64,000 nt of DNA from an uncultured SAR86 cluster bacterium. Its GTDB lineage: Bacteria; Pseudomonadota; Gammaproteobacteria; Magnimaribacterales; AG-339-G14. Position numbers and translations under genes: made by a program. Below, piece after piece: positions 56,788-64,000 of the stretch. The stretch is taken from the NCBI GenBank assembly GCA_902525735.1, contig CABZIF010000006.1:24601-88600 (forward strand). The letters run 5' to 3'. Each line of letters begins with the position of its first letter. Position 1 is the stretch's first letter. Below the pieces are notes generated by a model. The model ran no database searches, had not been told where the DNA came from, and saw nothing but the letters and a program-made list of their open reading frames with translations.

Positions 56788-57789
56788 ATGAGTAATCCTA
56801 CCTTGAGACAAATATCCATGTTGGAGCTAATTCCTCGAGCACCGAGAAAAACTTATGCCAAGAAATTAAAAGCGCAATTGAGCGATCGAGGATATGACGT
56901 AGACGAACGAACCATACAAAGAGATTTGGTTTCTTTGGAACGAGTTTTGCCATTGATATGTGACGCACGAGACAAACCGTATGGCTGGTCTTGGGCTGAA
57001 ACTGGACTTGGAATTCAAGCACCTGCGATGGATCCCATTGAAGCCCTGACTATGTCTTTGGCCCATCAATATTTAGAACCTTTAATGCCTTCGGCCAGCT
57101 TCAATAGAATCAATATTTTCTTTAAAAGAGCAAACGAAACATTAAAAGAGAGTAGTCCAAAGTTAATCAATCGTTGGCGTAATAGGGTGCGAGTCTTGCC
57201 AGAGCTTTTGAGATTTAAAAAACCCAAATTAAACAAAGATGTTGAACAAGCTCTTTATAAAGCTGCATTTGAAGGCCTGCAAATAAAGGCTTTGTACCGT
57301 AAGAGAGGAGAATCTCAATCAAGCTTGAGATTGATTCATCCCATGGGTTTGGTTATGAAAGGCAGTATTAATTACTTAATTTGCATGATGGATGAAGATC
57401 CTGATCAACCTCGTTATCTGCCACTGCATAGATTTGAAAGGGTAGAAATTTTAGATTTGCCTGTGCACGAACCTAAAAACTTTAATTTAGACGAATTCAC
57501 GCATACCAATAATTTGAGTTACGAATATTCAAAAAACCTTTATACCTTCAAAGCGCTTTTTGATTACACAGCGGCTGCACATTTGATTGAAACTCCTTTA
57601 AATAGTTCTCAGAAAACGAAACGGTTAGAAGATGGACGATTGCTAGTTTCTGCGCGCATGACTGACACTCTGCAATTTGAGCAATGGCTCATGAGTTTTG
57701 GGTCGGACGTTGAAGTTCTTGCTCCTGGCAAGTTAAGAAATAAATTTAAAATACTGGCAAAAGAGTTAATAAAAAAATATGATGATTAG
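56788..57789 (+). CDS. WYL-domain transcriptional regulator
   Basis: A 333-residue regulator of the YafY/BrxR type. An N-terminal winged helix-turn-helix (TYAKKLKAQLSDRGYDVDER, TIQRDLVSLERVLPL) is followed by a central WYL domain (KALYRKRGESQSSLRLIHPM, with YLPLHRFERVEIL) and a C-terminal WCX extension (EQWLMSFGSDVEVLAPGKL). WYL regulators of this layout often control phage-defence islands and sense a nucleic-acid or nucleotide ligand. An AGAGAG site precedes the ATG. It is 3 bp from the RmuC-like gene, so the two form an operon. Confidence 0.85.
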   Translation: MSNPTLRQISMLELIPRAPRKTYAKKLKAQLSDRGYDVDERTIQRDLVSLERVLPLICDARDKPYGWSWAETGLGIQAPAMDPIEALTMSLAHQYLEPLMPSASFNRINIFFKRANETLKESSPKLINRWRNRVRVLPELLRFKKPKLNKDVEQALYKAAFEGLQIKALYRKRGESQSSLRLIHPMGLVMKGSINYLICMMDEDPDQPRYLPLHRFERVEILDLPVHEPKNFNLDEFTHTNNLSYEYSKNLYTFKALFDYTAAAHLIETPLNSSQKTKRLEDGRLLVSARMTDTLQFEQWLMSFGSDVEVLAPGKLRNKFKILAKELIKKYDD

Positions 57790-57792
57790 AGG

Positions 57793-58695
57793 ATGACCAT
57801 AGATAATTTTTTAATTCTTTTTGTTGTTTTTTTATTAGCAGTAATAATTGTATTTCTTTTTTTAATTTTTTTTGATTTTAAAAATTCTAATAAAAATTCC
57901 ATCGACAAAGATCATAACTTTAATAATAAAATAGATTTACTTTCGAGCGAAATGTCTGAGATAGAAAGTAAACTAATCTCAGTAACTACCCCAATTAACG
58001 AGCTAAATAGATTTCTAGGTGGTAGCGTCTCCGCTGGTCGTTTGGGCGAGTGGAATCTTGAGTCCATAGTAAAAGATATAATGCCTTCTTCAAGTTATGA
58101 ATTTCAAAAAATAATAAATCCAGAAACAACTGAACAGGTAGATTGTGCAATCTTTAGTGCCGATGGTCTAATTATTCCAATAGACTCAAAACTTTATTCG
58201 GGACAGTTTAAAAACTATCAAGCTACTTCTAAAAAATCTGAGCAAGAAAAAATATTAAAAGGCTTAAGAACTTCGATTTTAAAAGATGCGGATGAAATAT
58301 CTCAAAAATATATCAGACAAAATACTACAACTAATTACGCAATTCTCTATATAGCTTCTGAAAAAATGAATGATTTAGTCGACTCAATCGAAGATCTTCG
58401 TCAAGAATGTCTTTCTGAAAAAAAGGTTCTTATTCAAGGTCCTAATACCATGGCTGCTTTTTTAGACACAATTAAAATAGGCCACCATTATTTAAATTTG
58501 AATGAGACAGCTGAAAAAGTTGCCGAAATTGTTAGAAAAGTTAATAAGCAATTTAAAGCTTTTGATGAAAGCACAATTAATGTCAAGAAGAAGTTGGAGG
58601 CGTCAGTAAAAGAAGTCGATGAATTGCAAACCCGTATAAATGTTCTAGGAAGAGAATTAGATCGAGGAGCAGAAGAAATAAAAGCCAATAAATAA
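57793..58695 (+). CDS. Membrane-anchored RmuC-family protein
   Basis: A 300-residue protein with a long N-terminal membrane helix (residues about 6-28), a coiled-coil linker (45-78), and an RmuC domain. SAGRLGEWNLESIV (about 80-93) matches the RG-x-GE-x-x-L-E entry. QVDCAIFSADG (115-125) and IPIDSKLYSGQFKNY (128-142) give the D...DxK pattern of PD-(D/E)XK nucleases (Asp117, Asp131, Lys133). A helical tail follows. It is shorter than chromosomal RmuC (about 450-500). Position between a WYL regulator and a DISARM methylase suggests a defence role. RmuC nuclease activity itself is not well established. Confidence 0.82.
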   Translation: MTIDNFLILFVVFLLAVIIVFLFLIFFDFKNSNKNSIDKDHNFNNKIDLLSSEMSEIESKLISVTTPINELNRFLGGSVSAGRLGEWNLESIVKDIMPSSSYEFQKIINPETTEQVDCAIFSADGLIIPIDSKLYSGQFKNYQATSKKSEQEKILKGLRTSILKDADEISQKYIRQNTTTNYAILYIASEKMNDLVDSIEDLRQECLSEKKVLIQGPNTMAAFLDTIKIGHHYLNLNETAEKVAEIVRKVNKQFKAFDESTINVKKKLEASVKEVDELQTRINVLGRELDRGAEEIKANK

Positions 58696-58754
58696 TAAAA
58701 TTATCAACCTATTTCTCCTGGATTATATACCCGAGAGATGAGAAAATTGATTCA

Positions 58755-60002
58755 TTGAAAGAAAAAAAGAAATTTATAGACTTATTTGCTGGTTGTGGAG
58801 GTTTATCTTTAGGATTAGAAGAAGCTGGGTTTCAGCCAGTATACGTAAACGAATTAAACAGAGATGCGTTAGAAACTTACTTATTAAATAGAGATGAAAT
58901 ATATCCTTATTTAAGAGATAACAAATTTCATTCTCGAGATATAAAAAAATGTATTAATGAAGAGTTTTTTAAAAATTTAAAATTTAACTTAGTTGCAAAG
59001 TTTGGGTCGGAAAAAATTGATCTAGTTTGTGGCGGGCCTCCTTGCCAAGGCTTCTCCAGACTAGGAATAAGAAGATCTTATTCTGTAGACAAAGAACAGC
59101 TTCCTTCAAATCTTTTATATCAAGATATGTCTTTTTTTATTCATAAAATGCAACCAAAAATTTTTTTATTTGAAAATGTAGAAGGCCTATTGACTGCAAA
59201 ATGGAACCAGTCTGGTTTGAAGGGAGAAATTTTTAAAGATGTTTTAAAAACTTTTGAAAACCTAAAGGGTTATGAAGTTAAATATAAATTGATTTACTCC
59301 AAAGACTATGGAGTTCCTCAAAATAGGCCAAGAGTATTCATTATTGGATTCAAGTCAGAAATTATAAAAAACAAAATTGAAGAAACTGATGCTGTTAAAG
59401 CTGGCTTTTTTCCTCAAGAAACAAGAGATTATCCTCACTTAAAAAACGTACTTTCTGACTTAATAGACAATAATTTTAGTTATGGACAAAAAACAGAATT
59501 TTATCCTAATAATGCCAAAACAGAATGGCAAAAAAAAATAAGAACAAAAAAAAATGGTTCTATCTTTTTAAAGAACGATGCTCTTTCAGAGCATGAATAT
59601 AGTAATCATAGCCTTAAGACTCGGGCTAAATTTAATTCATTAATTTTGAATAAAGGAGATATTTCAGAAAATTTTAAAACAAAAAAATTTGCTCAAAGAG
59701 TATTGCCAAAAAAGTGGGGCAGCAAAGGGCCTAATATAACTATTACGTCTATGCCAGATGATTTTATTCATTATGAGCAAGCTAGAGCTCCCTCTGTCAG
59801 AGAATGTGCAAGAATTCAAACTTTTCCAGATTGGTATGAATTCTCTGGGAAACGAACTACTGGAGGAATAAGAAGAGCCGGAAATCCAAAAAAAAATAAC
59901 TTTGAAAGAGAGGTTCCAAAATTCACTCAAATTGGTAATGCCGTTCCAGTAAAACTAGCTTTTGAGATTGGTAAGCACTTCCTAAAAGTTTTAGAGATCT
60001 AA
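58755..60002 (+). CDS. drmMII: DNA (cytosine-5)-methyltransferase, DISARM DrmMII-like
   Basis: Transfers methyl from SAM to cytosine C5, protecting host DNA in DISARM. The 415-residue product has motif I IDLFAGCGGLSLGLEEAGF (residues 8-26), motif IV GGPPCQGFSR with catalytic Cys97, motif VI ENVEG (140-144), motif VIII QNRPRVF (189-195), motif IX RECARIQTFP (349-358) and motif X GNAVP (394-398). All catalytic blocks are intact. The start is TTG at 58755. It overlaps drmB by 12 bp at its 3' end in convergent orientation, unlike usual DISARM operons. The recognition sequence is unknown. A stand-alone orphan methylase is the alternative. Confidence 0.85.
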   Translation: MKEKKKFIDLFAGCGGLSLGLEEAGFQPVYVNELNRDALETYLLNRDEIYPYLRDNKFHSRDIKKCINEEFFKNLKFNLVAKFGSEKIDLVCGGPPCQGFSRLGIRRSYSVDKEQLPSNLLYQDMSFFIHKMQPKIFLFENVEGLLTAKWNQSGLKGEIFKDVLKTFENLKGYEVKYKLIYSKDYGVPQNRPRVFIIGFKSEIIKNKIEETDAVKAGFFPQETRDYPHLKNVLSDLIDNNFSYGQKTEFYPNNAKTEWQKKIRTKKNGSIFLKNDALSEHEYSNHSLKTRAKFNSLILNKGDISENFKTKKFAQRVLPKKWGSKGPNITITSMPDDFIHYEQARAPSVRECARIQTFPDWYEFSGKRTTGGIRRAGNPKKNNFEREVPKFTQIGNAVPVKLAFEIGKHFLKVLEI

Positions 60003-61940
60003 AAAGTATCCTTGGGCATCTGTTTCTGAACCAATTAAAGAATTTCTATCCAAAAGAATATTTTTGGGAAAAGTGCAACAAGCTAAATCAGGAACCATTA
60101 AACAAGCATGGCATGCTGCGAGGTTCATTCCGCCAAGTCCTTGTCCATCTGATTCAGAACATATAGGATCATTCGAGCAAAATCTCGAGTTTTCAATAGC
60201 ATTTTTCAATATTCCCTCAAACAATTCTGGCTTGATCGTTCTTACTAAGCCTCCAAGAGAGCCTGAAGAATCGGCAGAAGCTGTATAAATTAAAACACCT
60301 GCCATTTCTTTTTCTTTACTAAAATAAATCCTTTCCAATAATTCCGTAATACCGTATCCACATTCCATTGCTAGCTGCGTCATGAGCGCATGAGAAAAGG
60401 AGTGAATTAATACAAATCCTGCATCTAAAGATTCTGAGTCTTTAAGTTTTTCATACAAAAAAGAGTTCTTAGCATTATTTTTCAGGTTTTTTGTTATTTC
60501 GGAAATTTTTGAATTATTATTTAGCCAATTTTTAATTTTTTCATAACCAAAGTTAATGAAGATACCTTCTCCAGTAACTTCGCTGCAAGGTAAAAAATCG
60601 ACATTTTCTCTGGCGGGATTGAATTTTTCTTCTGGAGAAATTTTTCTAATGCTTTCTGCTTGACGTTCAAAGCCTATTAGAGCTGTAGCAGTTTTAACTT
60701 TTTTTATCTGGTGGAGACTTAAAAAGTACTTTTCTAAATCTAAATTTTTATATGAATCTAAAGCTATTGAATCAGACTTAAAATCTTCGTCATCTACACT
60801 GTTTTGTATCAAAGTTTGATATTCTTTGAATAAAAAATCTCGGTCTAATTCTTCTTGCTCTATAACCTCTTGGTCATCTTCTGTAAGTCTATTTATTTCC
60901 TCAATTATTAAATTTTTTGCCTCATCAATTTCTAAATCATATGACCCATGAAGATTCCCCATATCGAGGACTATTTCTATATCGCTAATTTCTCTTTCTC
61001 CATCAATAATCTTTTGAACGATATTGATAGTCGATTCATCATCAAGTATTTCATGTCTTACGCTGTAAGGATCAGGAACATAAATAGCACTTTTATGAAT
61101 TGGCAGGTAAATTTTTGATGCTCCTCTTGGCTGAACATCTAATAGTTCTTCGCATTGTTCATTTGGTGCAGTAGGACCCAGCCAAGGTTTTTCTCCTTTG
61201 CAGGAAAATATTTTATTTCCATTTTGATCAATAATTTTTTCTCTTTCTTCAAGCTGGCTTATGCCAGTGAGTGCTTTTGATTTTCCACAAACTTTACAAG
61301 TAATTCTAAGGCTAGAAAAACCTCCTCCCTGCCCATTATCATCAAGATATAAAGAAGGGTTGCTTGGTCCATGATTTTCATCATTTAACATTGCACAATT
61401 TTCATTGCAATTCGTTGCCATTAATTCTGGCCAAGGAATGTCTTGAATGTGTCCTTTTTGACAATAGGCAATAAAACGAACTGGTTCCGTTTTTGAGCCA
61501 TGACGATTTGTACTACTTGTACTACAAGGATTGCCTTTCTTCCAGTTCGGAAGATGGTTGTTATTACACCTTCTATTTCCCGCAGGACTATGTTTCATTA
61601 ATGCATTACAATTCATACAAACTGACCATTTAGGGAAAGTCGTAACTTCAATTTTTCCAGAAATATCATGCAGCGCTTCCTGCATTTGATCGTAAGCTAC
61701 TGGGGGTTCAATGAGTTTATTTATTCTTACCGCATTCACCCCTTCGTAATTTTTTAAAACCTTATTTAAATATTCAACAAACCTAAAATTATTTACTTTT
61801 AATTTTTGAATAGTTCTTGGGTTTAACTGCCATTCATCTACTGTTAGAGTCATTCCTGGAAATTCAACGTAGTCGTAAGTTGCTCCCACTCCAAAAGTTG
61901 TAACAACCTGAGATCTTCTTAAATCGCTTTTAAATGCCAT
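59991..61940 (-). CDS. drmB: DISARM protein DrmB (DUF1998)
   Basis: DISARM core component that forms a complex with the DrmA helicase. The product is about 649 residues. It starts LRRSQVVTTFGVGATYDYVE, the family N-terminus; CMNCNALMKH is a zinc-ribbon-like pair. The DUF1998 C-terminus contains VLIHSFSHALMTQLAMECGY, IYTASADSSGSLGGLVRTIK and the cysteine-rich GGMNLAACHACLMVPDLACC. I start at ATG 61940 because it gives the conserved start; an ATG at 61961 adds 7 residues. It overlaps drmA by 11 bp with this start, consistent with a tight operon. Confidence 0.9.
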   Translation of the reverse strand: MAFKSDLRRSQVVTTFGVGATYDYVEFPGMTLTVDEWQLNPRTIQKLKVNNFRFVEYLNKVLKNYEGVNAVRINKLIEPPVAYDQMQEALHDISGKIEVTTFPKWSVCMNCNALMKHSPAGNRRCNNNHLPNWKKGNPCSTSSTNRHGSKTEPVRFIAYCQKGHIQDIPWPELMATNCNENCAMLNDENHGPSNPSLYLDDNGQGGGFSSLRITCKVCGKSKALTGISQLEEREKIIDQNGNKIFSCKGEKPWLGPTAPNEQCEELLDVQPRGASKIYLPIHKSAIYVPDPYSVRHEILDDESTINIVQKIIDGEREISDIEIVLDMGNLHGSYDLEIDEAKNLIIEEINRLTEDDQEVIEQEELDRDFLFKEYQTLIQNSVDDEDFKSDSIALDSYKNLDLEKYFLSLHQIKKVKTATALIGFERQAESIRKISPEEKFNPARENVDFLPCSEVTGEGIFINFGYEKIKNWLNNNSKISEITKNLKNNAKNSFLYEKLKDSESLDAGFVLIHSFSHALMTQLAMECGYGITELLERIYFSKEKEMAGVLIYTASADSSGSLGGLVRTIKPELFEGILKNAIENSRFCSNDPICSESDGQGLGGMNLAACHACLMVPDLACCTFPKNILLDRNSLIGSETDAQGYFLDL

Positions 61941-64000
61941 CGTTTTTATTAACCTCAACATCTAAATCAGAATTTCTCATACTTGTGGGTGCGGAGAATA
62001 CTGCTCCGTCTCCTATTATCGACGATGGATCAAACAAACGAGTATCTGCTTGTCTTCCGCCCATTTTGCCCCATTCTTCAATTTGTCCAAATCTTTTCCA
62101 TCTTTCCTGAATTTCTTCTAACTCTTTCTTAACAGAATCATATTCCTCTGGATCCGACTTTAAAACAGAATCCAAAATCCATTCTTCTGACTTCAAAAAT
62201 CGATCTTCATCTTCGTTTTGGTTAAAAGTTGGTGCATTTATATTTTTTCCAAAACTCAAAACAAGAGAAGCAAAAACAGCGGCAAGCCCTTTTTTTCTAG
62301 CACCAGATGAGAAAGGTGTGACACTTACGGTTTCAACATATTTATATATTGATTGATGATAGTTTTTAAACATTTCATAAACCGATCTATCTTTTGATTT
62401 TCCATGATTGTATATTGCTAAAACTAGACCCGGATGTCTTCTACCAACTCTCGAAGAGGCCTGAATATATTCAGCCGTTGTTTTTGGTTGTCCATGCATC
62501 AACATTAACCCAAGTCTTGGGATATCTACACCGACAGAAATCATATTAGTTGCCATCAAAATATCAATTCCCTTGGTCGGATCAGTTGGACTTCTAAAAG
62601 TTTGGGTCCATGGAACATTAAGAAGATCCAAAATTGACTCAATCTCATCCTGACTTCTTCTGCCAGTTAATTCTCTTATTTTCTTGATTTTTCTAGAAAA
62701 TCTTACTAATTTTCCGTCTGTTATAGATCCAAATTTTCCTTTATTTATTGTCTTAGCATTCCGTCTAAGGGCAGACTCCATAGCTTGAACTTGATTGCTC
62801 ATATATGCTAACTCTCTTTTGCTATTAAAATACCAAACTAGAGTTCCATATGGATCAAAAGACATTTCTTTCTTCGTCGGTGAAGGATACAAAGTTGCTG
62901 ACACAGGTAATTCTTTAGTAAAAGGTTCAGAAAGAACGATTTCAAACTGCTTGAGTTCCTCTGTTTCAATCTCCTGATCTATTTCCTTAATATCTTCAAT
63001 TGTAAATTCTAAGACTTCTTTTCCATCGTAAAATGTGAAACTACTTCCAGGTTTTAAAGAAGACCCCGGAGATACAAATATGCTCGTATCACCTCGATTT
63101 ACTTCATTTGTTGTAATTGGCAAAAAGTCTTGGGGCGATTGTAATAGAGGTGTTGCTGCAGTTACAGACGATTCAATCATTGAGCCTTTAGCTGAACCAA
63201 AAAAACCCATATACATTCGACCTGGCTCTTCATCAATTTCTCGTTCTTTAGCAAAGAAAGAATCTTCCCAATCTATTACCTGAGGAGGAAATATATTGGA
63301 AGATCTACCTCGATATAGAGATTTCGATTGAGCATCCGAGAAAGTTAAAGTTGCTGAAGCACCAATAATCTTTGGTGTTTTTTTATCAAAGGACATCAAT
63401 TTTATTAATACATTTTCAAAAAGACCGACCATTGTGCCCAAGGGACCAGATATTAAATGTAATTCATCTTGGATAACCAGTTCAGGCGGGTCAAAGTCGT
63501 TATTTTTAATTAAATTTATCGCTTCTTCTTTCCAACTTAATTTGGCAAAGTTATCCACTGTACCTAAAAGTAAAGAAGGCTTTTCTTCAAAAATCGCTTC
63601 TTCCCAGAGATAAACAGGTAGCTTTTGATGAAAGAAACAATTTGCATCTGAACACCTAATTATCGCTTTTCCAGTTGTTCCGGGTTTGGGAATGTACCCA
63701 TAGTCTAATGGATTTGAAATTTTTGATTTACACCATGGGCACTGATGTAAAATAAATTTATAGTTTCCATTTCTATCTTTCCCAGTAGGATCTCTTCCTC
63801 TAATAATATCTAATGCTCTTTTATGAGTATTTGGACTCCCCGCAGCACCAACCCACAAACCAAGAGAAATTTCATCTTCACCAAGCTCTAAATCCAAAAT
63901 TCCTTCTTTCCTAATAAATTCTAATGCGCAAATTAAAGCTGCCGATCTTCTAAATTGATCTGATGTCAAAAGCCTTAAGGTATATCGCATAATGGCAGAA
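61930..64000 (-). CDS. drmA: DISARM helicase DrmA (5' end beyond window)
   Basis: SF2 helicase of DISARM. The frame is open to the window edge, so the N-terminal part including Walker A lies outside; the first visible ATG (63990) is probably internal. Residues counted from it: a four-cysteine CPWC..C..C finger-like segment (84-118), motif II VIQDELHLISGPLG (172-185, DELH), motif III ASATL (211-215), motif V ATNMISVGVDIPRLG (480-494) and motif VI QASSRVGRR (510-518). A long insertion (about 230-380) sits between motif III and the second RecA domain. These features match DrmA closely. It overlaps drmB. Confidence 0.9.
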   Translation of the reverse strand, partial: SAIMRYTLRLLTSDQFRRSAALICALEFIRKEGILDLELGEDEISLGLWVGAAGSPNTHKRALDIIRGRDPTGKDRNGNYKFILHQCPWCKSKISNPLDYGYIPKPGTTGKAIIRCSDANCFFHQKLPVYLWEEAIFEEKPSLLLGTVDNFAKLSWKEEAINLIKNNDFDPPELVIQDELHLISGPLGTMVGLFENVLIKLMSFDKKTPKIIGASATLTFSDAQSKSLYRGRSSNIFPPQVIDWEDSFFAKEREIDEEPGRMYMGFFGSAKGSMIESSVTAATPLLQSPQDFLPITTNEVNRGDTSIFVSPGSSLKPGSSFTFYDGKEVLEFTIEDIKEIDQEIETEELKQFEIVLSEPFTKELPVSATLYPSPTKKEMSFDPYGTLVWYFNSKRELAYMSNQVQAMESALRRNAKTINKGKFGSITDGKLVRFSRKIKKIRELTGRRSQDEIESILDLLNVPWTQTFRSPTDPTKGIDILMATNMISVGVDIPRLGLMLMHGQPKTTAEYIQASSRVGRRHPGLVLAIYNHGKSKDRSVYEMFKNYHQSIYKYVETVSVTPFSSGARKKGLAAVFASLVLSFGKNINAPTFNQNEDEDRFLKSEEWILDSVLKSDPEEYDSVKKELEEIQERWKRFGQIEEWGKMGGRQADTRLFDPSSIIGDGAVFSAPTSMRNSDLDVEVNKNDGI

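Noticed and set aside
56788-57789. BREX or CBASS system because of the WYL regulator
   Set aside because: No BREX (brxL, pglX, pglZ) or CBASS (cyclase, effector) genes are present; the downstream DUF1998 and helicase genes point to DISARM instead.

Overview
This is a 64 kb AT-rich chromosomal window from a gammaproteobacterium with a compact, streamlined genome, most like the free-living marine groups (SAR86, SAR92 or OM-type). That placement is inferred from gene order and base composition; no rRNA is present to settle it. The gammaproteobacterial hallmarks are miaB-ybeZ-ybeY-corC, lptM-lysA-dapF-DUF484-xerC-yigB, the cytochrome c4-dsbA pair beside engB/polA, ubiE-ubiB, orn, and nnrD-tsaE. 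Neighbouring genes overlap or lie within a few bases almost everywhere, and convergent genes often share their last codons. I found no tRNA, rRNA, insertion sequence or CRISPR array. Layout: 1-6700 holds the end of an acetyl-CoA synthetase gene, msrA, an MBL/NUDIX pair, a nitronate monooxygenase, nnrD-tsaE, two small phage-flavoured genes (a MazG-like protein and a free-standing phage-replication-like domain), and L31 type B with an acidic repeat tail. 6751-16938 holds typA, mpl, a PPi-type phosphofructokinase, a secreted protein built from a duplicated domain, lipid-related enzymes, argD, an M48 lipoprotein protease and a VOC protein. 16975-25631 holds parC/parE, a peroxiredoxin and thiC, then tolC and mutM. 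25628-30626 holds coaD, a decayed gene fragment, the ybe operon and orn. 30664-34427 is ubiE-ubiB-hisE-tatABC. 34430-38582 is a carbon operon (tkt-pgk-fba) on the minus strand. 38658-43708 is metK-ahcY-argH and an old yellow enzyme. 43840-48236 is the lptM to yigB block. 48233-56238 holds a cupredoxin, a CaiB/CitE pair, dsbA, cytochrome c4, engB, polA and dsbB. The core genes cooperate in expected ways: SAM regeneration (metK, ahcY), lysine and cell-wall precursors (lysA, dapF, mpl), ubiquinone (ubiE, ubiB), Tat export, disulfide formation (dsbA, dsbB) and PPi-linked sugar metabolism. The accessory part is 56255-64000. Two small genes (one membrane protein of phage-like appearance) are followed by a WYL-domain regulator with a perfect inverted repeat just upstream. 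Then come a membrane-anchored RmuC-type nuclease-like protein, a cytosine-5 DNA methyltransferase (DrmMII-like), and, on the opposite strand, a DUF1998 protein (DrmB) and the C-terminal two thirds or so of a DrmA helicase that runs off the window. This is a DISARM-family anti-phage locus with a non-standard layout: the methyltransferase converges on drmAB and is linked to a WYL regulator and an RmuC-like protein. It is the most interesting system here. No drmC (phospholipase D) gene is visible, so the RmuC-like protein is a candidate substitute or accessory.
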